This document shows, in pieces, positions 42,355-51,175 of a stretch of DNA of 64,000 nt (position 1 is its first letter; each line of letters begins with the position of its first letter). The notes under the pieces are model-generated. The model had not been told where the DNA came from and did no database searches. It saw only the letters and a program-made list of their open reading frames with translations. Position numbers and translations under genes: made by a program. This DNA comes from Paracoccaceae bacterium. Lineage in GTDB: Bacteria > Pseudomonadota > Alphaproteobacteria > Rhodobacterales > Rhodobacteraceae. The stretch is from the NCBI GenBank assembly GCA_024236495.1, contig JACKKJ010000004.1, positions 62,001-126,000 on the forward strand. Direction: 5' to 3'.

Positions 42355-43039
42355 GCGCGCTTCTTGAGCTTTCGGCGGTGACGGCGGGCTACGGGGCGGT
42401 GCAGGCGCTGTTCGGCGTGGACCTGGCGGTCGCGGAGGGCGAGGTCGTGGCGTTGATGGGGCGCAACGGCATGGGCAAGACGACGACGGTGCGCACGATC
42501 TGCCGGATGTTGCCCGCGACCGGGGGGCGGCTGACCTTCGGGGGCCACGACCTGACGCGGCTGCCGTCCCACCGGGCGGCGCGGCTGGGTCTTGGCCTTG
42601 TCCCCGAGGGGCGGCGCACCTTCGGGCCCCTGACGGTTGCGGAAAACCTGGCCGTGGCGGCGCGTCCGGGGCCTGGGATCTGGCGCGGGTCACCACGCTT
42701 TTCCCCCGGCTCGGGGAACGCAGGGGCCAGATGGCGCGGACGCTTTCGGGGGGGGAACAGCAGATGCTGGCGATCGCGCGGGCGCTGATGACGAACCCGC
42801 GCCTCCTGATCCTGGACGAGGCGACCGAAGGGCTTGCGCCCTCGGTCCGGCAGGAGATCTGGGCGGCGATCCGGGCGCTGAAGGGCGAGGGGCTGTCGAT
42901 CCTCCTGATCGACAAGTCGCTGCGGGAGATTGCCACGGTCGCCGACCGCGCCGTCGTCCTGGAACGCGGCGCGACGGTCTGGTCGGGCGCCATGGCCGGC
43001 GTCGCCGGAGAGGTCGCCGACCGCTACCTTGGCGTCTAG
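42351..43039 (+). CDS. Branched-chain-type ABC transporter ATP-binding protein (LivF-like), frameshifted
   Basis: An ATPase of about 229 residues once corrected. The first part has Walker A GRNGMGKTT and ends ...ENLAVAARPGP; near 42671-42673 the sequence GGGGCCTGGG is one C short, and the frame changes. The second part continues with RTLSGGEQQMLAIARALM (signature), RLLILDEATEGLAP (Walker B) and LLIDKSL in place of the usual H-loop His. Restoring one C joins both into a normal LivF. The Lys in place of His after Asp is seen in some LivF proteins. Last gene of the anthranilate/transport operon. Confidence 0.87.
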
Positions 43040-43044
43040 CCGCG

Positions 43045-44121
43045 TCAGAGCCGGCCGTATTTCGCCATGACCTGCATCAGGCGCGCGGTGTCGATGCCGT
43101 GGCAGGTCTTGCCCTCGGGCTTGACGCAGGCCACGTCCTCGCCCTGGACGATGGCGTTGATGACGCTTTCGTCCACCGCCTCGACCGCCGCCTGGTAAAG
43201 CGGGTCAAGCTCGTCCCAGTTCAGGCTGTGGCGGGTGATGACGGGCCCGGCATGGGGCGGGGCAGGCATGTCGTCGGCGACCGAGAAGGCAAGGAAGATG
43301 TCGCCCGAACTGTTGCCGCCGGGCGAGCCGGAACGCGCGATGCCAAGGCCGGCGCGGCGCGCGAGCCCGCGCAGGATCGCATCGGAAAGCGGCGCGTCGG
43401 TGGCGAGGATGACGATGATCGACCCGGTTTCCTGGTCACGGATGGTGCCTTCGGGCATCTCGCGGCCGACCGGGACGCCCAGGACCGTGAACCACGGGCG
43501 GCGCCCGTAGTTGGCCTGCACGAGCGCCGCGACGGTATAGGTCGCCCCGCCGATCTCCACCCGGCGGGAGGCGGTGCCGGTGCCGCCCTTGAAGTCGTAG
43601 GCGATCATGCCGTTGCCGCCGCCGACCGACCCTTCGGCGACCGGACCCGTCGCGGCGGCGTCAAGCGCGGCGATGGCGTGTTCGGGCTTGACGTGCAGCG
43701 CGTTGATGTCGTTCAGCGTGCCGTCATAGGTTTCGGCGACGATGGGCATGGCCCAGGCGTGTTCGTCGCGGAAATGGCTGTCATAGGTGCGGATCATCCA
43801 TTCGGTCGCGCCGTGATGGCAGGCGCCGATGCCGTGGGTATTGGTGATGAGGACGGGGCCAAGGAAATAGCCCGCGTCGTTCACCCAGTGGGTTCCCGTC
43901 ATCTCTCCGTTGCCATTGAGTGCCGCGAAGCCCGCCCAGACCGGGCGGGGGCTGCCGGAGTCCGGGCGCGGCAGGATCGCGGTGACGCCGGTGCGCATCT
44001 TGCGCGCGGGGTCTGTCAGCGTGGTGAAGCCCACGCGCACGCCGGGCACATCGGTGATGGCGTTGAAAGGGCCGGGCGTGCCGGGGAAGGGCAGGCCAAG
44101 GTCGCGGGCGCGGGGTTTCAT
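43045..44121 (-). CDS. S58 family peptidase (DmpA/BapA-like aminopeptidase)
   Basis: A 358-residue Ntn-type aminopeptidase of the DmpA/beta-peptidyl aminopeptidase family. FNAITDVPGVRVGF (near residue 19), GTHWVNDAGYFLGPV, GGGNGMIAYDFKGGTG and the autocleavage/nucleophile region SPGGNSSGDIFLAFS (near residue 266) are visible; cleavage before the Ser of this segment would form the two chains. Members release N-terminal D-amino acids, Ala or beta-amino acids from peptides and amides. No signal peptide. It is convergent with the ABC operon and 74 bp downstream of the MATE gene, probably its own unit. Confidence 0.87.
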   Translation of the reverse strand: MKPRARDLGLPFPGTPGPFNAITDVPGVRVGFTTLTDPARKMRTGVTAILPRPDSGSPRPVWAGFAALNGNGEMTGTHWVNDAGYFLGPVLITNTHGIGACHHGATEWMIRTYDSHFRDEHAWAMPIVAETYDGTLNDINALHVKPEHAIAALDAAATGPVAEGSVGGGNGMIAYDFKGGTGTASRRVEIGGATYTVAALVQANYGRRPWFTVLGVPVGREMPEGTIRDQETGSIIVILATDAPLSDAILRGLARRAGLGIARSGSPGGNSSGDIFLAFSVADDMPAPPHAGPVITRHSLNWDELDPLYQAAVEAVDESVINAIVQGEDVACVKPEGKTCHGIDTARLMQVMAKYGRL

Positions 44122-44195
44122 CGGGGCCTCCGGTCTTGTGTCATGACGGCGACGGTGCCGCGCCAAGCCCCCGCGCGCAAGGCCCGGCGTGCGGG

Positions 44196-45563
44196 TCAGC
44201 CGTCGTAGGCGGGGGCGGACTGTTCCAGCGCGCGGCGGGCGAGGACGGCGGCGCGTGCGAAGGTGCCGCGATGCGCGCGCCAAAGCATCCAGACCACCAC
44301 GCCCGACAGCGCAACGTTTGACAGCGGCATGGCGAGCCAGACCCCGTCCACCCCCATCAGCTGCGGCAGGAGGTAGAGGAACGGCAGTTGCACCGCGATG
44401 TTGCCGACGGTGATGATCGTCGCGTTGCGGGCCTGTCCGACCGCCTGGAAATAGGTGGCGGCAAGCACGATGAAGCCGTCCAGCATCATTGCCGACAGGT
44501 GCAGGCGCAGGCCGTGCGCGGCTTCGGCGATCAGGGCGGTATCGCTGCCCGCGAAGACCTGCGCGACGGGGCCGGGGAAGGCCACGACCAGCGCCGTCAG
44601 CGCCACGCCGCCGCCAACCCCGAGCATCAGCGCGAGCTTCAGCACCTGGGCCATGCGCATCCGGTCGCGTGCGCCGTGGTAGTAGCTGGCAAGCGGCTGC
44701 ATGCCGCCGGCGACGCCCTCGGCGAAGTAGTAGAAGAACGACATGACGTAGCCCGCGACCGTGTAGGCCGCCAGCGTCAGCGTGCCGCCGTGCTTGAGAA
44801 ACAGCATGTTGTGCAGGACGACGACGAAGCTGATGTAAAGCGCCATGATCATCGAGGAAAAGCCGATCGCGAGGATGCGGCCCGCGCGCACCAGCGCCCC
44901 GGCACCCGGGCTGAGCGCGGCGAAGGCGCCAAGCCGGGCCATCGCGGCGGTGCAGATCAGGATGACGACGATCTCGGCGATCACGGTCGCGCGGGCGGCG
45001 CCGGCAAGCCCGTGGCCAAGCTCGATCACGAAAAGCCAGTCGAAGGCGACGTTCACAAATGCACCGGCCAGCATGGCCACGGTGGCAAGCCCGGGCGCGC
45101 CAAGGTTGCGCAAGAGAAGCGGAAAGGCCATCCCGGCCATGATCGCGGGCGCCGCCCAGCCCTGGACGGACAGGTACCCAAGCCCCATCGCGGCCAGCTC
45201 AGCATCTGCGCCCTGAAGCGCCAGGAATGGGCCGCCGAAGCCCAGGATGACGGCGCCGGTCGCGATGCCCACGAGCACCATGAGAAGGAGGGTCACGGCC
45301 AGGGTCTCGCCCAGCGCGCGGCTGTCGCCGGCGCCGCGCGCGCGGCCGGTTTCGGCGCCGCCGCCCATGCCGACCAGCATCGCCACCGCCCAGATCAGCC
45401 CTGCCAGCGGCCAGGCGAGGTTCAGGGCCGACAGGCCGGGCGCACCAAGGGCGTGGCCGATGAAGATGCCGTCGACAACCGCATAGAGCCCGCTGACCAT
45501 CAGTGCGGCCATGGCGGGAAGGGTGTAGGACCAGAAGGTCCGGGTCAGGGTCGTCGTCTTCAT
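44196..45563 (-). CDS. MATE family efflux transporter
   Basis: A 455-residue inner-membrane multidrug/toxin extruder with twelve hydrophobic segments in two similar halves. FWSYTLPAMAALMVSGLYAVVDGIFIGHALG opens the protein, as usual for the DinF/NorM-like branch; MQPLASYYHGARDRMR marks the second half. ATG 45563 follows a GGAGGTGACG ribosome-binding site, so a GTG 12 bp further upstream is less likely. It lies 15 bp after the MarR gene and is presumably repressed by it. Confidence 0.9.
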   Translation of the reverse strand: MKTTTLTRTFWSYTLPAMAALMVSGLYAVVDGIFIGHALGAPGLSALNLAWPLAGLIWAVAMLVGMGGGAETGRARGAGDSRALGETLAVTLLLMVLVGIATGAVILGFGGPFLALQGADAELAAMGLGYLSVQGWAAPAIMAGMAFPLLLRNLGAPGLATVAMLAGAFVNVAFDWLFVIELGHGLAGAARATVIAEIVVILICTAAMARLGAFAALSPGAGALVRAGRILAIGFSSMIMALYISFVVVLHNMLFLKHGGTLTLAAYTVAGYVMSFFYYFAEGVAGGMQPLASYYHGARDRMRMAQVLKLALMLGVGGGVALTALVVAFPGPVAQVFAGSDTALIAEAAHGLRLHLSAMMLDGFIVLAATYFQAVGQARNATIITVGNIAVQLPFLYLLPQLMGVDGVWLAMPLSNVALSGVVVWMLWRAHRGTFARAAVLARRALEQSAPAYDG

Positions 45564-45578
45564 CGTCACCTCCACCTG

Positions 45579-46031
45579 TCAGGCGGAGGGGAGCCCCCGA
45601 CAGGCTTTTTCGAACAGTTCCTCGAACCGGGCCAGTTCCTCGGCGCCAAGGGCGGCGGCAAGGGTGGCGGCGGCGCGCGCATGGATGGCGCTTTCTTCGC
45701 TTTCCAGTGCCGCGGTCTTCGGCGTGGGCCGGATCAGGCTTGCACGCTTGTCCTCGGGGTCGGGGGTCCGGTCAAGGTACCCCCGCGCCTCAAGCTTGGA
45801 GGCCATGGCACTGGCGGAGGCCTTGCTGACCCCCATGCGCTCTGCCAGATCGGTGAGGCGCAACCCCTCGGGGTGCCAAGCGACGACATCGAGATAGTCG
45901 TACTCGGTGGAGGTCAGGTCCATGCTGCCGCTTTTCTGCGACTCCTGTCGCCAGAGACGCCACAGGTGCCATTGCAGGCGCCTGATGCTGTCTTGCAGCT
46001 GCGTGGAAGCTTCCGTTTGTTTGTTAGGCAT
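45579..46031 (-). CDS. MarR family transcriptional regulator of the MATE pump
   Basis: A protein of about 150 residues from ATG 46031. The winged helix LTDLAERMGVSKASASAMASKLEARGYL and wing RTPDPEDKRASLIRPTPK are typical of MarR. It is transcribed with the MATE gene, so it probably senses a toxic compound and derepresses its export. The palindrome GTTAG-N6-CTAAC covers the start codon. Confidence 0.88.
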   Translation of the reverse strand: MPNKQTEASTQLQDSIRRLQWHLWRLWRQESQKSGSMDLTSTEYDYLDVVAWHPEGLRLTDLAERMGVSKASASAMASKLEARGYLDRTPDPEDKRASLIRPTPKTAALESEESAIHARAAATLAAALGAEELARFEELFEKACRGLPSA

Positions 46032-46059
46032 GACTAACTTAAATTCCACCCCGTGTCAA
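46023..46059 (-). promoter_or_regulatory. Promoter/operator of the MarR-MATE operon
   Basis: On the minus strand TTGACA (46059-46054) is followed after 17 bp by TAGTCA (46036-46031). An inverted repeat GTTAG-N6-CTAAC (46023-46038) overlaps both this -10-like element and the ATG. If this promoter is the real one, transcription would start inside the assigned coding region, so either the start codon or the -10 assignment needs revision. Confidence 0.45.
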
Positions 46060-46156
46060 GCGCCCCCCGGACAGTCAGCGGAGTGGGGATCGCGTTTGCA
46101 TCTTCCCGGCCATAGTTAACGCAGCTTATCAAGAGAGCAAGCAAGGGAGAGAGCCG

Positions 46157-47005
46157 ATGACGCATGTGAACAGCCTGCCGGTTCTGGGGGTGGCGTTGAC
46201 GCTGGAGGATCTGGAAGGCGTGGAGGGGCTGCGCGATTTCGTCTTCGCGGCGGACCGCGACGTGGAACTGCGCGACTTCATCCCCGTCGATGCGCTGGGC
46301 CGCGACTGGCGCGAGATCGGGCGGCGGGGAAGGCGGGCATTTGCCGGGCATCGCGGGCGGATCGGCATTCATGGCCCCTACGAGGGGCTCATGGTCGATA
46401 CCCCGGACCCTGAGGTGCGCGCGATCGTCCAGCGCCGGTTCCTTGCCGCCCTTGACGGTCTGGCAGAAATGGCCGAGGGGCGGGAGGCCGCGCATATGGT
46501 ACTGCACAGCCCCTATACGACCTGGCATGGCCACAACCGGGGCACCGAATGGGATGACACGGAAGGTATCCGCGCGCGCACCCATGCCGTTCTTGCGCCC
46601 GTGGTGGCCCGGGCGGAGGCATTGGGGGTGACGCTTGTCTTCGAGAATTGCGAGGACATGGACCCGGCCGAGCGCGTGGCGCTGGCGGCGTCGTTCGATA
46701 CGGGCGCGGTCGCGGTGTCGCTGGACACCGGTCACGCCCATTACGCCCACGGCGTGACGGGGGCGCCGCCGGTTGACGCCTTCGTCCGGGCTGCGGGCGC
46801 GCGGTTGGCGCATGTGCATGTGCAGGACGCCGACGGCTGGGGCGACCGGCACTGGCAGATCGGGCGGGGCACCATTCCCTGGCACGCGGTCTTTGCCGCG
46901 CTGGCGGCGCTGCCTGAAATGCCGCGGCTGATCCTGGAACTGGCGGACGTGCGCGGCGCGCCGGCATCTGCCCGCTGGCTTGAGGGGCAGGGCCTCGCGC
47001 GCTGA
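46157..47005 (+). CDS. Sugar phosphate isomerase/epimerase-like TIM-barrel protein
   Basis: A 282-residue AP-endonuclease-2/xylose-isomerase-like TIM barrel. Metal-site segments are IGIHGPYEG (near residue 73), MVLHSPYTTWHGH (near residue 113), VTLVFENCEDMD (near residue 158), VSLDTGHAHYA (near residue 191) and AHVHVQDADGWGDRHWQIGRGTI (near residue 220). The family covers isomerases, epimerases and dehydratases, so the substrate is open. AAGGGAGAGAG precedes ATG 46157. It stands alone, convergent with the XRE-cupin gene. Confidence 0.83.
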   Translation: MTHVNSLPVLGVALTLEDLEGVEGLRDFVFAADRDVELRDFIPVDALGRDWREIGRRGRRAFAGHRGRIGIHGPYEGLMVDTPDPEVRAIVQRRFLAALDGLAEMAEGREAAHMVLHSPYTTWHGHNRGTEWDDTEGIRARTHAVLAPVVARAEALGVTLVFENCEDMDPAERVALAASFDTGAVAVSLDTGHAHYAHGVTGAPPVDAFVRAAGARLAHVHVQDADGWGDRHWQIGRGTIPWHAVFAALAALPEMPRLILELADVRGAPASARWLEGQGLAR

Positions 47006-47011
47006 GGTGGT

Positions 47012-47653
47012 TCAGGCGGGGCGCGAGGATACCGCCAGGAACGTGACCTCATCGGCCAGGATCTCGCGTACGCCGTGCCGCAACTGGGCGTCGAAAGTCA
47101 GCGTATCCCCCGTCTCCATCCGATACCGCTCTTCGCCGCAGGCGTAGACGCAGGCGCCATCCAGAATGCTGACCGTGACAAAGCCGCTGCCGTGAGAGAC
47201 CGGGTGGGTGCCATCATCGGCCCTGTTCAGGGTTACACGCGCCACCGAGAAATGCAGCGACTTGTTCGAGAACTTGCCGAGGATCCGGTAGTCGTGGCTG
47301 TGTCCGGGGGCGACGCGGCGGGCCTGAAGCCCTTCGCCGGAGCGGGCGAAGGCGACATCCGACTTCTGGACCGTGTTCTGGAAGAGCGAGATGACCGGCA
47401 CATCAAAGGCCACCGCAAGGGCTTCGAGTGTCGAGAGCGAGGGGGAAACCTGTCCATTCTCGATGCGAGAGATCATCGCTGGCGAGACATCGGACTTTCT
47501 TGCCAGTTCCCGCAACGTCATCGCGGCCTGCATTCGAAGGCTGTGTACGGCGGTTCCGACCGCGGTTGTAATGTCTGTCCGGGTCGAGAGGTCAGCGTCA
47601 GCGTTCGAGTTGAAATCCTTCACGGGCCATCCTTTCGCGCCATTCTTGATCAT
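47012..47653 (-). CDS. XRE family regulator with C-terminal cupin domain
   Basis: A 213-residue regulator. The XRE helix-turn-helix is LRELARKSDVSPAMISRIENGQVSPSLSTLEAL (residues about 47-79), and a cupin-2 domain follows (GSGFVTVSILDGACVYACGE...MHTGD-like METGDTLTFDAQLRHGV). The cupin senses a small molecule. It follows the amidohydrolase gene by 60 bp on the same strand, with TTGACT at the amidohydrolase 3' end, so it may have its own promoter. Confidence 0.88.
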   Translation of the reverse strand: MIKNGAKGWPVKDFNSNADADLSTRTDITTAVGTAVHSLRMQAAMTLRELARKSDVSPAMISRIENGQVSPSLSTLEALAVAFDVPVISLFQNTVQKSDVAFARSGEGLQARRVAPGHSHDYRILGKFSNKSLHFSVARVTLNRADDGTHPVSHGSGFVTVSILDGACVYACGEERYRMETGDTLTFDAQLRHGVREILADEVTFLAVSSRPA

Positions 47654-47713
47654 GCGCGAAAGATCTCCCGTCTCCAGACAGAAATTGTCCCGCGCGGAAT
47701 TTATGACGTAAAG

Positions 47714-48727
47714 TCAAGCAAGAAGACGCTCAAGGAGCGCAAAAGCATTGCCGCCTTCTATTTTGCGTTTTGCTTCCGGCTCAACATCCGCGGGGGCGAG
47801 GGTGCGGGCAAAGGGATCGTCCGTGAAGATCGGGTAGTCGGAACCAAGGAAGATGCGTTCAGCGCCCAGCACCTTGACCGCTGCTTCCAGCGCCCGCGGC
47901 CCGAGCGAGGCGCAATCGTACCAGAGGTTGCCCAGCCTTGCGGTCGGAAAGGGGTGGTCGGGGGTGCGGTGCCGGGCGATCGCCTCCATCCGTTCGAAGA
48001 TGAAGGGGATGGTGCCGCCAAGGTTGACGACCTGAAAGCTGAGCCGGGGCCAGAGATCCTGGATGTCGGACAGGATCAGCGTAAGGACGGTTTGCGTGGC
48101 CTGGGCCTGCAGGGCCACGGCCGAGGTTCGGTACTGCGCGAAGTCGGCCGGCGGCGCGGGCGGGGCGGTTGCGACCTTGAGGCCGGGGTGCAGCATGACG
48201 TGGCAGCCGGTTTCGTTCGCCGCCGCAAGGACCGGGGCAAGCGTCTTCGCCTCGGCGACGGAGTTGAAATAGTCCGAGGGCAGGATGATGCCGGGAAGGC
48301 CGAGGTCGCGGCGGATGCGCCGCACTTCCTGCGCCGCCGCGTCGATGTCGGCCAGGGGCAGGCCGGCCAGTCCGAAGATGCGCCCGCCCGACGCGGCGCG
48401 AAGCCCGGCGAGGTGGTCGTTGAAGCCGGCGATCATTTCCCGCGCCTCGTTTGCCGGCAGGACGTCGAGCCCAAGCGCGCCGGGAAAGGTCAGGAGCCGG
48501 TGGGTCAGCCCCTGCGCGTCCATCTGCGCAAGGCCCGTTGCGATGTCGAAATGGTCGGAGGTGAAGGGAAATTCGCCGTTCATGGCGACCATCGCGAGCG
48601 CCCCGCCGGGTCGTTCGCGCAGGCAGGGCCGTTCGCTGCGGGCCAGCAGCGCCTCGACCAGGCCGCCCCCGTAGAAATGGGCGTGCATGTCGATCCGGGG
48701 CGTGGGCCGGGGGCTGGGCGCAGACAT
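47714..48727 (-). CDS. Amidohydrolase family protein (ACMSD/gamma-resorcylate decarboxylase-like)
   Basis: A 337-residue metal-dependent hydrolase/decarboxylase. The N-terminal metal motif IDMHAHFY (near residue 12), the mid-barrel CHVMLHPGLKV His (near residue 180), a region near 235 with QVVNLGGTIPFIFERM, and the C-terminal IFLGSDYPIF Asp (near residue 294) match amidohydrolase_2. Members hydrolyse amides and lactones or decarboxylate aromatic acids; a role with the divergent Rieske oxygenase on an aromatic compound is plausible. ATG 48727 begins the conserved protein. Confidence 0.85.
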   Translation of the reverse strand: MSAPSPRPTPRIDMHAHFYGGGLVEALLARSERPCLRERPGGALAMVAMNGEFPFTSDHFDIATGLAQMDAQGLTHRLLTFPGALGLDVLPANEAREMIAGFNDHLAGLRAASGGRIFGLAGLPLADIDAAAQEVRRIRRDLGLPGIILPSDYFNSVAEAKTLAPVLAAANETGCHVMLHPGLKVATAPPAPPADFAQYRTSAVALQAQATQTVLTLILSDIQDLWPRLSFQVVNLGGTIPFIFERMEAIARHRTPDHPFPTARLGNLWYDCASLGPRALEAAVKVLGAERIFLGSDYPIFTDDPFARTLAPADVEPEAKRKIEGGNAFALLERLLA

Positions 48728-48810
48728 CGGTTTCCGGAGGTGAATGACTTTAGTGAATCTTAAACATCTGCTAATGCGTGATGCAAGAGAGTCCGGCTTG
48801 GGAGGGATCG

Positions 48811-49845
48811 ATGTTTTCGGGCGAGTTTCCGCGCAACGCCTGGTATGTCGCGGGCCGGAGCGAGGACTTCGGGCGGGATCTGCGCGCGTTGCGACTTTTC
48901 GGAGAAGAGATCGTCTTTTTCCGAAGGGGCGATGGCGGCCCGGTGGCGCTGGAGGACGCCTGTCCGCATCGCAAGTTGCCCTTGTCGAAGGGGGCGCTGC
49001 AGGGGGACAGGGTGGTCTGCGGCTATCACGGGCTGACCTTTGACGGGTCGGGGGCCTGCGTGGCCGCGCCGACCCAGAACGGCGCCATACCGAAGCGCGC
49101 GCGGGTCCATTCCTTTCCGCTGGCGGAACGCTACGGGTTCGTGTGGATCTGGCCGGGCGATCCCGCGCAGGCCGATCCGGCGGCAATCCTGGATATTCCG
49201 AACTACCACAACCCGACCTGGGGACAGACCCGTCGCGGCGCGCTTGAGATCGCGTGCAACTATCTTTGGATTACCGACAACCTTCTGGACCCGAGCCATG
49301 TCGCCTGGGTTCATCTGACATCCTTCGCGGGCGCGGGAACGGACAACGTTCCCCTGCAGATCACCGAGGCGGAGGATCGCGTCATCGTCTGGCGCTGGAT
49401 CCCCGACCGGCCCGCCGCGCCCTATTACCAGCAGTTCATCGGGTTCAAGGGCAATTGCGATCGCAAGCAACACTACGAATGCCGTACGCCCTCGGTTGCG
49501 ATCAACAAGTCGGTCTACACGCCCGCCGGCACCGGCGGCGACGACGACGCCTTGCCGGACACCGCCTTTGTCAACTTCTCCTACAACTTCATGACACCGG
49601 TGGACGCGGACAACACGCTCTACTTCTGGTTTCAGCACCGCAACGCGCTGGCCGGGGATGAGGATGTGTCGGAGCGCATGTTCGCTGGCGCCACGATGGC
49701 CTTCAACGAGGACAAGGCGGTACTTGAGGATGTCCACAGGGGCATGAAGGCGCCAAGAACGCCTTGTCTCAACCTTGGCCTTGACGCCGGTGCGATGCGG
49801 TTTCGCAAGTTGGTCGAGCGAATGGTGGAGGCCGAACGGCTTTGA
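48811..49845 (+). CDS. Rieske non-haem iron aromatic ring-hydroxylating oxygenase, alpha subunit (VanA-like)
   Basis: A 344-residue oxygenase. The Rieske [2Fe-2S] ligands are C-P-H at ACPHRKLPLSKG (near residue 52) and C-G-Y-H-G (near residue 71). The catalytic domain has NYLWITDNLLDPSHVAWVH, giving the D...H...H iron site near residues 152-165. It resembles vanillate O-demethylase or phenoxy-type oxygenases that act on methoxylated or carboxylated aromatics. No reductase gene is adjacent, so electrons must come from elsewhere. GGGAGGG precedes ATG 48811; ATG 48781 in the same frame is less likely. It is divergent from the amidohydrolase gene. Confidence 0.88.
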   Translation: MFSGEFPRNAWYVAGRSEDFGRDLRALRLFGEEIVFFRRGDGGPVALEDACPHRKLPLSKGALQGDRVVCGYHGLTFDGSGACVAAPTQNGAIPKRARVHSFPLAERYGFVWIWPGDPAQADPAAILDIPNYHNPTWGQTRRGALEIACNYLWITDNLLDPSHVAWVHLTSFAGAGTDNVPLQITEAEDRVIVWRWIPDRPAAPYYQQFIGFKGNCDRKQHYECRTPSVAINKSVYTPAGTGGDDDALPDTAFVNFSYNFMTPVDADNTLYFWFQHRNALAGDEDVSERMFAGATMAFNEDKAVLEDVHRGMKAPRTPCLNLGLDAGAMRFRKLVERMVEAERL

Positions 49846-49876
49846 TCGCCGCGCCGGGCAGGATGTGGCGTGCCAG

Positions 49877-50468
49877 TCACCAGGGGCGCGTAAGCTCGAA
49901 ACTCTGGGCGGCCAGGATCCGCCCCCCGCGCCGGATCTCGACGCGCCAGAGGCCAGGCACCATCTCGTCCCTGGTCGCCATCTGGAAGGCGACGATTTCG
50001 ACCGTGTCGGGGCGAAAGGGCTTGAGCGTGACATCGGCTGGCGGAGGCGCCGCAGGGCCGCTGCCCGAGGCCGGATGAAGGATGACGGTTTCGAGGTCGC
50101 CACCGCTTTCGCCGCCCCCCCTGACAACCGCGCGCAGGCCGAAGATCAGGCCCGGCACAAGCGCAATGCGCCGATCCCAGCCGATGTGCCGGTACCCCAG
50201 GGGGAACGCGATTGCCCTGGGTGTCCGGCGTGGAACAGGCGATCTCGTCGATGCCGAAGTCCAGCACCTCGGCCCATGTTCCCTGTGCGGTCGTTCCCGA
50301 ACACGCACCGAGTGCCGCGGCGAGCCGGCCGGGGTCGATCCTGCCGTCGCTGTCGATGGGGATGGCGCAGTCGGTCGCGGCGCCTGTCCCCGCCATGACG
50401 GCCCAGGCCGTAGCGGCCAGCGCCGGCAGCGCCAACAGGCCGCGCGCGGACCTGCCGAAGTTCACCAC
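49877..50468 (-). CDS. DUF3859-like secreted protein, frameshifted
   Basis: A protein of about 196 residues with an N-terminal signal peptide (ARGLLALPALAATAWAVMAG) from the GTG at 50468, or 50465. The first part ends AEVLDFGIDEIACSTPDTQGNRV; at 50200-50204 a G-run (C-run on the coding strand) is one base too long and the frame changes, after which PLGYRHIGWDRRIALVPGLIFGLRAVV and the ending GGRILAAQSFELTRPW are read. Together these resemble DUF3859, a family of unknown function. Removing one base restores a continuous protein. The start overlaps the end of the YadA-anchor gene, so the two are one operon. Confidence 0.7.
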
Positions 50469-51175
50469 TGAAGCGATATCCCGGCCTTGCCGCTGATGCC
50501 GCTGTGCCCCGGTACGGCGGCGGCGCCAATATAGAGCGCATCGCCCTTTTCGTTGATGCGGCCCGCGCCGGTGATGCCGATCGCCGCCATGCCGCCGTGG
50601 GTGCCCATGCCGACGTTGAGGCGGAACCGCGCGCCGGGATCCGGCAGGAAGACCTCCATCGCGTTCGCCATGGCAATTCCGGTATTCATGTCTGACCGCA
50701 AGTCCGTGACCCCCGCCGACAGCAGGGTGATGGCCGCCTCGTTCGCGGAAATGCGCGCTTCCTGGTCGGCGAGCCTGGTCGAATTGACCGTGATGGCCGT
50801 CGCATGGTCAACGGTCGTCGCCTGCGATCCCGTGATCGCCTCATCGACGCGGAAAATGCGCGTGGCGACTTGCCCGAGCCCCAGGTAGATGAACGACTCC
50901 TGCATCTGAATCTGGTTCAGCCGGCTCAGATTCAGGTTTGTCGCGTTTACGACCGTCTGGATGTCGCCGTTCAGGCACATGTTGTCGAGAGGCCCCATGT
51001 CGAAGTCTGGAACCGGGCTGGGGAAGGAAACGTGAACGGCCTCGAAATCCGTCTCGCAACTCTGGCTGATCGGTGCCGCGTCGCCTTCGGCGGCCGACAG
51101 GACGACCTATGCGCTGCAGAGCATCGCGATCCGGAGGAAACCGTTCGGCTGGCTGGTCCCGGGTTTACCGAACAA
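50462..51175 (-). pseudogene. Small trimeric autotransporter-like protein (YadA anchor) with in-frame TAG in the signal peptide
   Basis: Residues about 155-237 form a YadA-like C-terminal membrane anchor (RSDMNTGIAMANAMEVFLPD; LNVGMGTHGGMAAIGITGAG; AAAVPGHSGISGKAGISLQW). Before it lies a coiled-coil-like stalk rich in polar residues. Upstream of ATG 50998 the same frame stays open for 36 codons, giving SAAEGDAAPISQSCETDFEA, and beyond a TAG at 51109-51107 it continues MFGKPGTSQPNGFLRIAMLC from a TTG at 51175 that has AAGGA upstream. Read through, this is a normal signal peptide, so the amber codon breaks it. Starting at ATG 50998 would leave a protein without an export signal. Error, mutation and readthrough cannot be told apart. 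Confidence 0.65.
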
